Shown: positions 38,111 through 48,811 of the stretch, in pieces | Position numbering within the stretch: position 1 is the stretch's first letter | How the letters are laid out: every line of letters begins with the position of its first letter | Assembly (NCBI GenBank): GCA_028335825.1 | Contig: JAIOKI010000002.1 | Span: forward strand, 682,001 to 746,000 | Source of the DNA: Nosema muscidifuracis | Taxonomy: Eukaryota > Microsporidia > Nosematidae | Length of the DNA: 64,000 bases | Direction of reading: 5' to 3' | Notes under the pieces: generated by a model | What the model saw: the letters and a program-made list of their open reading frames with translations, nothing else | Database searches by the model: none | Told to the model about the DNA's origin: nothing | Program-made: the position numbers and the translations under genes

Positions 38111-39922
38111 ATGCCAGCTCCATTTGAAAGTAATAGAATTTTAAGAGAGTTTGATTACGAAAAATTTTTAAGAGTTTCTTTAAGAGAAGAAGATTTAAAA
38201 ACAAAAATTAGGGATACAGCAAATAAGGATCAAAATTGTATTTATAATTATTATAGAAATATTTTAAATGATGGATTATTCATTGGTTCAAGAAAATATT
38301 TTTTTGTAGCTATGACTACAAGTCAAATGAAATTACATAATGCTTGGTTTTTAACACCATACTTTTCTAATAATATTCTTATTGGACCTGATTATATTCG
38401 AAATTGGCTTGGAGATTTTTCAGAAATAAAAAATATTGGTAAATATGCAATGAGATTAGGTCAAGCATTAAGTAGTACTATACCAACAATTGATATAAAT
38501 AATTTTATAGAAATTGAAGATAATATAAAAAAATCTTTTAATTTTTCTGATGGTGTTGGTGTAATATCTTTCACTTATGCTATGATATTAGCAGAGAAAT
38601 TGGGATTAGAAAAAGTACCTAGTGCATTTCAAATAAGATTTGGTGGATATAAAGGAGTTATAGTGTCTCATCCTATTAATGAGGAAGATACTAAATTTTT
38701 TAATAATTTTAATATTGATAAGAAAATTGGACAAGATGTTCTAAATTTATTACTTAGAGATCGAAATTTATTTTCTAAAAGAAAAAAATATGACGAATTT
38801 AATAAATTTGAAAAAGAAGATGAATTTAGAAATGAGAATAAATTGATCGAAGGACTAGGTAATGGAAAAGAATCTGATATTGTATTAGTTTTAAGAAAAA
38901 GTATGCGAAAATTTAATTCTAAACATAGAAATATGGAATGCATTACTCATTCTTCATGTAATCCTTGTTATTTAAATAGACAAATAATTAATTTATTAGA
39001 AGGCTTAGGAATTAATTTGTCTATATTTTTAGAACATCAAGATAATTATATTCTTAAAATTTTATCAGAAATACATACTAATCCTATTAAATATATAAGA
39101 AAGTTTTTTGGTGGTATGCCATTAAAAACTAATGTAAAAGATTTAAAAATATTTAAGAAGCTTTTATTACAAATATCAAATAAAATTGTCAGAGATTTAT
39201 ATAAAAAAAATAAGATATTAATTGAGAATGGAGCTGTTCTTATGGGAACTCTTGATGAGTTAATGATTTTGAAAGAAAATGAAGTTTTTATTAAAGTAAG
39301 AAAGAATGCAGTTGGTAGATATAATAATTTTATTGTTGATGGAGATTTTTGTATAGTTATTGGACCTGTTATTATATTAAAAAATCCTTGTCTCCACCCA
39401 GGAGATGTAAGATTAGTTTATGGAGTTAATAGACCTGAATTATCATTTATGAGAGATGTATTAGTTTTTAATCAAGTTGGGGATAGACCAATTCCTAATA
39501 TGTGTTCTGGTTCAGATTTAGATGGAGATATGTATACAGTAATTTGGGAAAAAACTTTAATTCCTAAATATTTTCATGAAGCTTCTTTATATGAAGATCA
39601 AACATTTTTGTCTAAAGAAATTGTCTGTCTTAAAGATATTGTTAACTTTTATATAAGATATATAAGAAATTATCATTTAGGAAGTATAGCTCATGCTCAT
39701 ATGGTATATTGTGATTTACATGATGTTAAAAGTGAAAATGCAAAATTATTGGCTGAATTATTTAATAAAAGTATAGATTTCCCTCGGACAGGATTTATTG
39801 CATCTGTTCCAGAGTCTCTTATACCTCTTAATTATCCTGATTTTATACAAATAAGAGGAAATATTTATCCTAGTTTTAAGTCTTTGGGATTTTATTTAGA
39901 AGGTCTTTCTCCACAGTTTTAA
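38111..39922 (+). CDS. Cellular RNA-dependent RNA polymerase, catalytic part
   Basis: 603 residues from the first ATG, but the frame is open back to 38027 and the upstream codons (GQSRKIRQVIITPLSIIYKM) match the family's VRRVLVTPLR block, so this is not the true start. Family landmarks are NRILREF and FLRVSLREED, WLGDFSEIKNIGKYAMRLGQ, FSDGVGVIS, PSAFQIRFGGYKGVI, LRKSMRKFNS, CNPCYLNRQIINLLEGLG, KNPCLHPGDVRLV and the catalytic CSGSDLDGDMYTV with Asp469, Asp471 and Asp473. It makes double-stranded RNA in RNA-interference pathways. The active-site residues are intact. The frame stops (39920-39922) soon after YPDFIQIRGNIYPSFKSLGF, the end of the core, with the helical tail following in another frame. 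Confidence 0.9.
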   Translation: MPAPFESNRILREFDYEKFLRVSLREEDLKTKIRDTANKDQNCIYNYYRNILNDGLFIGSRKYFFVAMTTSQMKLHNAWFLTPYFSNNILIGPDYIRNWLGDFSEIKNIGKYAMRLGQALSSTIPTIDINNFIEIEDNIKKSFNFSDGVGVISFTYAMILAEKLGLEKVPSAFQIRFGGYKGVIVSHPINEEDTKFFNNFNIDKKIGQDVLNLLLRDRNLFSKRKKYDEFNKFEKEDEFRNENKLIEGLGNGKESDIVLVLRKSMRKFNSKHRNMECITHSSCNPCYLNRQIINLLEGLGINLSIFLEHQDNYILKILSEIHTNPIKYIRKFFGGMPLKTNVKDLKIFKKLLLQISNKIVRDLYKKNKILIENGAVLMGTLDELMILKENEVFIKVRKNAVGRYNNFIVDGDFCIVIGPVIILKNPCLHPGDVRLVYGVNRPELSFMRDVLVFNQVGDRPIPNMCSGSDLDGDMYTVIWEKTLIPKYFHEASLYEDQTFLSKEIVCLKDIVNFYIRYIRNYHLGSIAHAHMVYCDLHDVKSENAKLLAELFNKSIDFPRTGFIASVPESLIPLNYPDFIQIRGNIYPSFKSLGFYLEGLSPQF

Positions 39923-39930
39923 ATACAAAT

Positions 39931-42213
39931 TTGAAGTGTGAATGTAAAGAATGTTTAAAAAGATATATTAGTGGATTACACAAAGTACAAAGAATTATTT
40001 TTCAAGGAAGTAATATTAAGTATAAGACAATTAAGAATTGTAATAATGAAAATGAATTAGATTCAAAAGAATGGAAAATTGAAAGAAATGTTTACGACAT
40101 GTTTAAAAAAGAATTATATTTTATGATGAATAAGTATGGGTTTAAGAAAGAAGATGATATTTTATTACAATTTTATCCTGAAAATGATGAACAATTTTAC
40201 GAAAATGTCATTGCTGATTGTAAAAAACTTTTAAATAAATATAAAGGAGAAATCAAAAATAAGAAATTAAATACGAATATTTTATTAAAAATAAGTGAAG
40301 AATGCACTGAAAATTTAAATAGTTTACCATTAGCATTCTCAGATCATGATGGATATAAATTTACATATAGAAATTTATTTGATAAACCAATTAATATGAA
40401 TAATATAGAATTTATTTATAATTATAAGTTTTTCATTAATGAAGTGAGAATTAAAGATGGAAAGGAAGAAATTTTAAATGATGATAATTCATTAAATTTT
40501 GATTATAAAGATAATTCATTAAATTTTGATTATAAAGATAATTTATTAAATTTTGATTATAAAGATAATTTAAGAAATTTTGATTATAAAGATAATTTAA
40601 GAAATAATGGTAATGAAAAAAAACAAGGAAAAATAATTGTAAAAAATGATAAAATACATGTTTTTGCAGATACATTAATTTATAAGAAATTTATAAAAAA
40701 TATTAATAGAGATTTTGATGAATTATTTAGTGAAATATTTAATCTTTTATTTTTGATAGAATTTTTCGATTCGAGATCTTTCGATTTAGTTTTGGTATTC
40801 TTCTTGTTCTTACAATCAAAAGTCAAGCATAGTGATAGGTTAGAAATATCAAAAGTTCTTTATCGTATTTCAAGAGAATTTTATATGAATCCTAATGATG
40901 AAACATTAATATTTTTTATTCACAAAGAAACATGTAAATTTAATGGTAATTTTTATTTAATAAATTATAAAGAGAAAACAATCTGTAAAAAAATTCATAA
41001 TCAATATTCAGAAAATAATGAAGATATAAAATTAATTATTGATAAAATATCTAGATCAATATCTACTATAGCATATTTATTAATTTTTGATATTAATCTT
41101 ATACAGAAATATATTTCAATTAAAGAAAATAATGAACAAAATTATCAAAAGAATCCATCAATACATAATTATAAGAAAAAAGGAGGATCAGGAGATATAA
41201 TTTTAAAAGGTATGTTTGATACATCAGATGAACTTAAATTAGAAAAATATTTAGGAGTTAAGCATACAATTCATAAAGATATAAATGTATTCACTCCAAA
41301 GTTAATGAATAGAGGATTTTGTGAAATAGAAACTCACAAGGTTAATGTTAAGGAATTTTTTATTAATTCATATTTTAATTGTTTATATTCAAGAATTCAA
41401 AGAATTGGAAAACCAAATATTGAATATAATTATCATCTTATAACTATTACTATAGTACCAGGTAAATTTTATATATATGATGTACCAAATAATTATCTTA
41501 ATGAGATTTTAACAATAGAACATCTTTCTTCATCTTTACAATTTTATAAAAAAATGTTTAATGAAGATAATAAGACATATTTAAAAGGATATTTTTTTAA
41601 TACTAATGAATTAATTGATAAAGAAACAAGAGAAGATTATATGAAAAAAAAGAATATTATTTTTAAAAATACTACTACACTTTATACATTTTCAATGGTT
41701 TATAATAGTGTAAGGTATCAAATTTATTATGATTTAGTTGATAATAAATTGTTAGTCAAATATATTACTAAAGGAAGATCTGTAGCTGGCAAAGTTTTTG
41801 TTATAAATGATGTAGATAAAAAAGATAAAGATATTTCATTTGAAATAATTTATGAAGAAATAATAATGAAAGATGATTATATAAATATGTCAATTGAAGA
41901 AACCAAAATATTTAATACAGATTTATTAAAAATAAAAGGTGAATTATTTTTAGTATCAGAATCATTAATAAATTGTCGTAATTTTAGATTAGAAATTGAT
42001 ATTAAGTTATCAGTTGATGGAGAAAATAGTCTTGAATTAATTAATAGAAGAATTTATATAGGAGGCAGAGATGCTTTCACATTAGAATGTTGTCATAAAA
42101 GATTAGTAGTATCTAGTACAACAACTAACGATGGTAAAGATGTAAGCGACGTGACACAATTTATAAAGTTATTTGAAAAATCATGGGAAAATTTTGTAAA
42201 ATATTATTCTTAG
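39931..42213 (+). CDS. RdRP locus, part 3: C-terminal region
   Basis: 760 codons. The frame is open from 39880 and the first ATG is only at 40099, inside a conserved block, so this is not an independent gene start. WKIERNVYDMFKKELYFMMN followed by KYGFKKEDDILL matches the helical domain that follows the catalytic core of cellular RdRPs. Residues about 185-225 are a 9-residue repeat (D-N-S/L-L/R-N-F-D-Y-K). The remaining 530 residues are not recognised. They are Asn/Lys/Ile-rich with probable beta structure near the end (GRSVAGKVFVINDVD, RRIYIGGRDAFTLECCHKR). No start motif precedes the frame. Confidence 0.7.
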   Translation: MKCECKECLKRYISGLHKVQRIIFQGSNIKYKTIKNCNNENELDSKEWKIERNVYDMFKKELYFMMNKYGFKKEDDILLQFYPENDEQFYENVIADCKKLLNKYKGEIKNKKLNTNILLKISEECTENLNSLPLAFSDHDGYKFTYRNLFDKPINMNNIEFIYNYKFFINEVRIKDGKEEILNDDNSLNFDYKDNSLNFDYKDNLLNFDYKDNLRNFDYKDNLRNNGNEKKQGKIIVKNDKIHVFADTLIYKKFIKNINRDFDELFSEIFNLLFLIEFFDSRSFDLVLVFFLFLQSKVKHSDRLEISKVLYRISREFYMNPNDETLIFFIHKETCKFNGNFYLINYKEKTICKKIHNQYSENNEDIKLIIDKISRSISTIAYLLIFDINLIQKYISIKENNEQNYQKNPSIHNYKKKGGSGDIILKGMFDTSDELKLEKYLGVKHTIHKDINVFTPKLMNRGFCEIETHKVNVKEFFINSYFNCLYSRIQRIGKPNIEYNYHLITITIVPGKFYIYDVPNNYLNEILTIEHLSSSLQFYKKMFNEDNKTYLKGYFFNTNELIDKETREDYMKKKNIIFKNTTTLYTFSMVYNSVRYQIYYDLVDNKLLVKYITKGRSVAGKVFVINDVDKKDKDISFEIIYEEIIMKDDYINMSIEETKIFNTDLLKIKGELFLVSESLINCRNFRLEIDIKLSVDGENSLELINRRIYIGGRDAFTLECCHKRLVVSSTTTNDGKDVSDVTQFIKLFEKSWENFVKYYS

Positions 42214-45141
42214 TTAATAAATGAATTAAATAAAGCGTTATAAAATACCTTATGATAAAGTTTATATCTTATAATAGAATATAAGGAAATATTATATAAT
42301 ATTTTTATAACTAATTTTAATTATTGAAGTATATATGATAAAATATTTTAATTTTTTAGTAAGTAGTGTAGAAACACAAATATGTAATATTTTTCAAATT
42401 ATAGAATGATCTTTTATGTGGTTTTTTGAAAAGATATTATATTAAATTAAAATACCACATTGAGATATACATTTAGAATAAAATAATTATAAAAGTTATC
42501 TTAAAAAGTGTATTTTAATATAATATAAGTTATTACTATATTTGATATTACACAATAGTTCTAATCTTTTAGTATCGTCATCACATTTTATGAATAAGAA
42601 AAATTTCTAAAAGCATTATCTTTTTAGTTAAAATGTAGAAGAATAATTTATAAATAAATTCTCTGATATATAAAATAAATATATAATAACATATTAAAGA
42701 ATAATAAATATATAAAATCATAACCTAATTTTTTGTTAATTTAAAGATAAAATGTTTCATTTTTAAATACTAAAATTTTAGTTAAATAAATTTATTAACT
42801 AATTAAAATTATTTTGTACAACTAATTAAAAATATTATGTAATAAAATATGTTTAATATTAAAAAAATGGAAAATTAATAGGATTAAATTTGAAAAAGAA
42901 ACTGTTTTTAAAACAAATAGACTGAAATTTAAAGTTTTATTTAGTATTGATAAATTATTTAACCAGTGTATTGAAATTAAAAAGTTAAGTTTTACTAATA
43001 ATATGAATGATAAGATAGTTTTATAAGGTTAGTATCATAAATTAAAAAGTATAGTTTTACTAATAATATGAGTGATAAAATAGTTTTATAAATAAATATA
43101 ATTTATAAGACTGGTATCATAAATTAAAAATTTAAGTTTTATATCTCATTAAATAAGTATAAGATAGTTTTATAAATAAATATAATTTATAAAATTGGTA
43201 TCATAAATAAAAAATTTAACTTTTACTAATAATATGAGTGATAAGATACTGTAGATGAATAACAATTAATATAATTCAGTTATAAGAATTAGAATATGAT
43301 CAAACTATATATCACCTTAAAAAAGGTTATTGAATAGACTTATTTTGAAATAGCTTATCTACACGCTAAGATTACGTATCTTTTAAAAATATTTTTGAGT
43401 TCGTTATATTTTAAAATATATTAGACAAAAGTTTTACTTATCTCAATTATTTGACAAGGGTTTTACTCTTCTAACTAAATAGTAAGACTTAAGTAAAATA
43501 TTAATTTGTTAGTCTCCTGTATAAAATATAGAAAAGAAGATTTTTATGGCCCTACCGTATCGATATTATTTCGGAGATGATACCACCTGCTTATGTGATT
43601 GTAATTCTTTATGTAGTGAAGGTAATTGTATATGTGCTGAGATTGAATACAAGCCTGAAGATAGGGCTTTTAGTGAAATTGAAAAATTTGAAGATATTGA
43701 TAATTGTGACAGATAGCATACAATGTATGTAAATATAATAAATCATATAGAATTTATATATTAAGGTATCATATAAAATCCTTTAATATTTTTACTAAGA
43801 CAAATATTATAAAAAATATTTATCAGTACTAAAAGAAGTTCATCTTCACGTCAAAAAAAATAAGTCAGTAAAAAATTAAAGTTTTAATATTTAAATAAAT
43901 ATTTAGTAAAATATATCAAGATTAATTTACATTATATTATATAAAATATATTAGGATTAATTTACATCATCTCTTATATAAAAATATATTAGTATTAATT
44001 TACATTATATTATATAAAAATATTTTATAATTAATTTACTAATAATAAATAATCTTTATAATAAAGTAGAGAAGAAACACAAATATGATCTATTTTATTA
44101 TAAAAATTATTTTACTTTCTAATCATACTGAATCTTTTTATAACTACGAAATGAAAATTCTTTCTTACGTGATGGAATGGAAGTCATTATATTAAAATTA
44201 CATCAGCTGTTTTACTATTAGATTAAACAACTGATTCAGGTTTATGTACAAGATAAATTTAAGAAGTTTGACTATGTAAATTATAAAGAGCCTACACATG
44301 TAATCAGTAGTGATGAACTCAAATTAGTTAACAAGAATAGTCAATACCAAATTCTAACTAAATTTAAAATTAATTTATTTATATACACATAAAAAATCTT
44401 TGTTAGATATGAAAGATAAAAATGTTACTATTTTTTTGAATAAGAAAACTTTTCAAAAAATATTTTATCAATTAATTATAGAAGTTAAATATTAAATAGT
44501 TTATGGTTTTGTTATGAATTCTATATAATTAATTTATTATTTATCGCTTTTTAGATATTTTTATATATTTATAATTTTTTTGATTGAGTTGATAATTTTT
44601 TAATAAATTAAAAAATTTTGATAGTCGATAAATTTTTAAAGTTGATAAATTTTAAAATATAATAAATTTGAAATTATGAATGTTATTAAAATTTGTGTAT
44701 GAAATATTTAATTTAAAAAATAAAAAGATTTCAATAATATAAAAATACAACATAAAATAAATTAAATATATATTTTAATTTAAAATATAAGAGATTTCAA
44801 TAATATAAAAATACAACATAAAATTAATTAAATACAACATAAAATTTATTAAATATATATTTTAATAATATAAAAATATAACATTGAAATTTATTAAATA
44901 TATATTTCAATAATATGAAAATACAACATAAAATTTATTTATATATTTTAATTTAAAATATAAGAAGATTTCAATAATATAAAAATACAACATAAAATTT
45001 ATTAATATATATTTTAATAATATAAAAATACAACATAAAATTTATTAATATATATTTTAATAATATAAAAATACAACATAAAATTTATTAATATATATTT
45101 TAATTTATTTTTATATAAAAAGAAATAATATTTTTAATTTA
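42214..45141. other. 2.9 kb gene desert before the secreted-protein cluster
   Basis: Extremely AT-rich. From about 42960 to 43250 are repeats of GTATCATAAATTAAAAA and AATAATATGAGTGATAA. 43290-43720 is more complex and holds a cysteine-rich small ORF. 44222-44392 is open without a start codon (VQDKFKKFDYVNYKEPTH in part). From about 44690 to 45110 is a repeat of about 45 bases (AATATAAAAATACAACATAA). The words AGAAACACAAATATG recur at about 42370 and 44074. These could be remains of decayed family members; I cannot show it. Confidence 0.6.
43546..43716 (+). CDS. Small cysteine-rich ORF, 56 residues
   Basis: ATG-initiated frame of 56 residues with seven cysteines, six of them in CLCDCNSLCSEGNCIC, followed by an acidic tail (YKPEDRAFSEIEKFEDIDNC). 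It has clearly higher GC than the surrounding desert and uses codons such as CTA, CCG and TGC rarely seen nearby. No C-rich start motif and no signal peptide (it begins MALPYRYYFGDDTT). The C-x-C-x-C pattern recalls metal-binding or disulphide-rich peptides. It could be a complete small gene, an exon-like relic or chance. Confidence 0.4.
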   Translation: MALPYRYYFGDDTTCLCDCNSLCSEGNCICAEIEYKPEDRAFSEIEKFEDIDNCDR

Positions 45142-46512
45142 ATGAGATTGCTGATAAATATTTTATTTATTCATAAAATATTTACTACAAGTTTTATATT
45201 TAAAGATTTGATCGAATCAAATGAACCTGAAATCTGTATAAAAAATATCTATTATAAAATTAAGAAATCTGTTTCACTAGGTCCTAGTTTTGCCATAAAT
45301 GAAAATATTAAGACTAATAAGAATAAGATATTTATTCAATTATATTTTGATCATTGTAGAATTATCTATTTAGATGAAGAATTTATTAATGAACTAATTT
45401 ATCCATATTCTGATTTTCATTGGTCAAATAGAAATTTTAATAGAAATTTAGAAAAGATGATTAATATTGTTACAAAAGAAATTAAAAAAATAGAATCTGT
45501 GAATGACTTGATTATTTTTATAGATATCTTCCCATCAGATAAAATTTATACAGAAAGTATGAAAAACAATGAAGATTATTTTATCTTCCTTCTAAAATTT
45601 AAGTTTTATGATTTAAATATTAAGATTATTGATATTTCAGTTAAAGAATTTATTCAAAATGATATCAAAAAATCTTTTTATTATCGATATAGAGAAGAAA
45701 ATCTTGTTTATTTTTATAGAATAACCAATGATGATACTATAAAATTTGGAAAGAGATTTAATATATTTTTTCGTAAGAAAAAAAACTTTGCTTTACAATC
45801 AATTTTAAATCCAAATGACTCTTCTTATAAAATTATACTTGACCAGATAATTCGCAATACTAAAAAAACAAAATATTTTTTTAATCATATTCTATATAAA
45901 GATCAAATTATTTATAAAAAATCATTCGGTATTTGCTGTTATTTAGTTAAAGAACTTCTGAACAAAAAAGAATTTATAAAGTATTTAGAAAATTGTTATA
46001 TTTTTTTTTTCACTAGATTTAACTCTATAAGAAATTTATTAGAAATTGATGGTAAAGGAAATTTATCTAAAATTGAAACTATAATTCAGATATTTAGATA
46101 TATGAAAGATATTTCTCATGAGAAAGTTAATATTGATAGTTCTATATTTGAAGAAATAAATGACTTATCAAAAGATATTTTATTTATTATTTATAAAGAG
46201 GATAAGAAAAAATTGATAAGTTTATTTAAAAGTTTGATATATGAAGATAGATATGGTCTAAAAATAACATTTCATCTTTACAGGTATTTTAATATGATTT
46301 ACAATAATTCTTTAATCAATATCGCTAATTATATTAACATCTTTAGCAGCTTAACAAGTGAAAAAATAGTTAATTTTTCGCTATCTGAAAGAGATCTTTT
46401 TATAATTAAAGAATTAGTACAAAAATTAAAGTACCCTCATCTAAAAATTTTTGATGAAATGAGATCTTATAATTCGGAAATGATAAATGAAATAAAAAAA
46501 ATTTCTTGTTAG
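45142..46512 (+). CDS. Putative secreted protein, paralogous family member 1
   Basis: 456 residues, unknown family. A hydrophobic N-terminus (MRLLINILFIHKIFTTSFIF) fits a signal peptide. It is the most diverged of three tandem paralogues but keeps the order of landmarks: an N-terminal block ending with YSDFHW (compare YNDFEW, YYQDFKW), a strand-rich IIFIDIFPSDK (compare LFVEVFPQNK, IFIKVFPDHD), a middle run of Ile/Phe-rich helices, and a short C-terminus without the G-L-R-S-Y block. There is no internal transmembrane helix of clear length. No C-rich motif is obvious before the ATG. Likely exported from the parasite, by inference from the signal and rapid divergence. Confidence 0.65.
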   Translation: MRLLINILFIHKIFTTSFIFKDLIESNEPEICIKNIYYKIKKSVSLGPSFAINENIKTNKNKIFIQLYFDHCRIIYLDEEFINELIYPYSDFHWSNRNFNRNLEKMINIVTKEIKKIESVNDLIIFIDIFPSDKIYTESMKNNEDYFIFLLKFKFYDLNIKIIDISVKEFIQNDIKKSFYYRYREENLVYFYRITNDDTIKFGKRFNIFFRKKKNFALQSILNPNDSSYKIILDQIIRNTKKTKYFFNHILYKDQIIYKKSFGICCYLVKELLNKKEFIKYLENCYIFFFTRFNSIRNLLEIDGKGNLSKIETIIQIFRYMKDISHEKVNIDSSIFEEINDLSKDILFIIYKEDKKKLISLFKSLIYEDRYGLKITFHLYRYFNMIYNNSLINIANYINIFSSLTSEKIVNFSLSERDLFIIKELVQKLKYPHLKIFDEMRSYNSEMINEIKKISC

Positions 46513-47083
46513 TGTGAATGATTTGATATTTTTTATATTATAATTAAAAAATTATTTTGATGATTTACTTATATTATAATTAAAAAATTATTGTAAATGA
46601 TTTGATTTTTTTTATATTATAAAAATGAAGTCAAAAAAATTTCTTATTATTTTGATGATTTACTTATATTTATAATTAAAAAATTATAAATAAAATAAAA
46701 ATCTCTTGTTAGTGTGACAGATTTACTAATATTTATATTATAATTAAAAAATTAAAAATGAAATAAAAATTTAATATTATTGTAAATGATTTAATACTTT
46801 TAATTTATTTTTTTTCTTTAGCTCTCCGTTAAATACTAATTTTATTAGAAATTAAATCAAAAAAATAATCTTAATTTTTATGTTTTAAAGAATAAAATTA
46901 TTATATTTTTTTAATTTTTAATTAAAAATTTAATTTATTTTTTAATAATTAAGTTCTAAAAAATATCTTCTGTTGAACATTTATATAACAACAAAAATTT
47001 AACTTTATAAATTTTATTTAAACAAACAAAATTAAATTTATTATGATATTTTTTAATTTAAAATTAAATCGACCCCTTTAATT
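46513..47083. repeat. Intergenic repeat between family members 1 and 2
   Basis: From 46515 to about 46800 there are imperfect copies of a unit containing TTATATTATAATTAAAAAATTA and GATGATTTACTTATATT-like words. One copy (46620-46655) resembles the 3' end of the preceding gene (ATGAAGTCAAAAAAATTTCT), suggesting that the array began from duplicated coding sequence. The rest is unique AT-rich DNA. Confidence 0.6.
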
Positions 47084-48550
47084 ATGATACTATTTCATTT
47101 ATTAGTACTAACAGCTTCTCTACAAAATTCATTTGCAAATATTTACCGTTTATTAGATAATAATATATTACTGAATCGTACATGCAAATTTATTAACCAA
47201 GTTCATTTAAATGAACCTTTTTGTGTATTAGATGAATCAATACCAACTAAAAGGACCAATATAATTTTGTATTTAAACTCAGATCACTTCAAGTACGTAG
47301 TGTACAGAAAAAAAAATGAGCCAGAAAGTTTTACAAAATTTTATAACGATTTCGAATGGTCGATTGAAGATTATTCTGACGATTTATCTAACAAACTTAT
47401 TGACGTAATTGCTAACGAATTTTTAAGTAAATTTAATGCTGGGTATTTTGATTTATTTGTGGAAGTATTTCCTCAGAACAAATCTATAATAAACACCCAC
47501 TGCGATAATATAAAAATAACAAAATTTATAGGAGGACTTTTATACAGACTTGATTGTTTGACAAACGTAGAGATTAAAATTATCAATAATGTTTTGAAAA
47601 CATTTTTGAGTAGATACCAGAATTTATTTAATTTTTATAAGAGAAATGATAAAAATAAGACGTTTTGCTATATCTTTCCAAATAGTGCGATTTCCTTATT
47701 CGATATAATATTTGAAAATACTGAATATTATAAAGAATATAAAAAGATCGATAAAAAAAAGTTAAATTATATTTCTGGTATTTTTGAATTAGAAAATAAT
47801 TTTATAGATTATTGTATTAGTAAAATTTCTAAAAACGGAGAGTATACAGATAAATTTTTTAGTTCTTATTTTGAATCAGATATCAAATTTGAAAATGATT
47901 CAAAAGATTTATTAAGCTGCTTATTATACAAGTACATACTAAAAGGATTTTCTTTCATTTTTCCATGGGAGTTTTCTAAAGGTATAAAGAGCTATTTGAA
48001 TTCTAAAAAATTATCTGATATTTTAGATATTCCAGCTATTAAGTATGGAAAAGGAAATCCAGATTTTGATAGTGTATTTGAACACTTATGGCAGTTAAAT
48101 ATTGATATGAAAATATCTATTACTCAGTATTTGAATGGAATCGATGATTATAGTATGTTTTTGTTGAAGGGTATGTACAAGCATTTACAAGAAGATTTCT
48201 ATGGAGAATTTCAAAATATTTTTAAAAATACTTTGAAATCTAATAAATTTAAAGCAGCATTGAGAAGTTTTTTGATAAAATTGTTTAATATATTAAGAAC
48301 TAAAATGAGTCTTTATATAGATATGTGTATGAATATTGATGAAGCTAAGTCTTATAAATATTTCTTAACGAGATTAGAACAAGTAGGACTTAGAAGTTAT
48401 ACTGAAAAGCAGTTAAAAAGAGACTTCGCTTATATTTTAAGAAATAAACCTGAGCCAAGACTTACATTGAATTATAAAAATAGTTCCACTGTAACTTTTA
48501 ATCGAAATATGTTGGATTTTTTATATAATGAAATCAATAAGCAAGAATAA
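47084..48550 (+). CDS. Putative secreted protein, paralogous family member 2
   Basis: 488 residues. The N-terminus MILFHLLVLTASLQNSFA is a good signal peptide with a plausible cleavage after FA. Then follow NIYRLLDNNILL, FYNDFEWSIEDYSDDL, DLFVEVFPQNK, and near the C-terminus VGLRSYTEKQLKRDFAYIL and LTLNYKNSSTVTFNRNMLDFL. The same landmarks occur in member 3 (NIFSLLDGNELL, YYQDFKWGLDEYTDDL, IFIKVFPDHD, IGLRSYCYKSFEKDFEII, INVNYEKNLARTLNSSMI). GACCCCTTTAATTATG at the start supports active transcription. Function is unknown. Its codon use is a little less AT-biased than member 1. Confidence 0.75.
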   Translation: MILFHLLVLTASLQNSFANIYRLLDNNILLNRTCKFINQVHLNEPFCVLDESIPTKRTNIILYLNSDHFKYVVYRKKNEPESFTKFYNDFEWSIEDYSDDLSNKLIDVIANEFLSKFNAGYFDLFVEVFPQNKSIINTHCDNIKITKFIGGLLYRLDCLTNVEIKIINNVLKTFLSRYQNLFNFYKRNDKNKTFCYIFPNSAISLFDIIFENTEYYKEYKKIDKKKLNYISGIFELENNFIDYCISKISKNGEYTDKFFSSYFESDIKFENDSKDLLSCLLYKYILKGFSFIFPWEFSKGIKSYLNSKKLSDILDIPAIKYGKGNPDFDSVFEHLWQLNIDMKISITQYLNGIDDYSMFLLKGMYKHLQEDFYGEFQNIFKNTLKSNKFKAALRSFLIKLFNILRTKMSLYIDMCMNIDEAKSYKYFLTRLEQVGLRSYTEKQLKRDFAYILRNKPEPRLTLNYKNSSTVTFNRNMLDFLYNEINKQE

Positions 48551-48811
48551 ATATTTCAGATTTTTTTAAACAAAAAATGTAAGTTTTTTTTTATAATAAA
48601 TTGTCTTTAGATTATTTTACAATATACGTCATAATAAAAACAAAAATAAGATTTTTATTTTGTTTGTTATACCAACAAATTAAAGATCTAAATTAAAAGT
48701 TAGATTAAAACGGGATATACAAAAATATATGAAATCTTATTCAAATATAAATTGTTTTTAAAATCACTTACGTATTTATTTTTATTTTAAAATTTATTAA
48801 TTTAGTACCTT

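Noticed and set aside
38111-39922. RdRP as an integrated RNA-virus or virus-like element
   Set aside because: The catalytic core is the DLDGD double-psi barrel type of eukaryotic RNAi polymerases (QDE-1/RDR), with no capsid or replicase partners around it.
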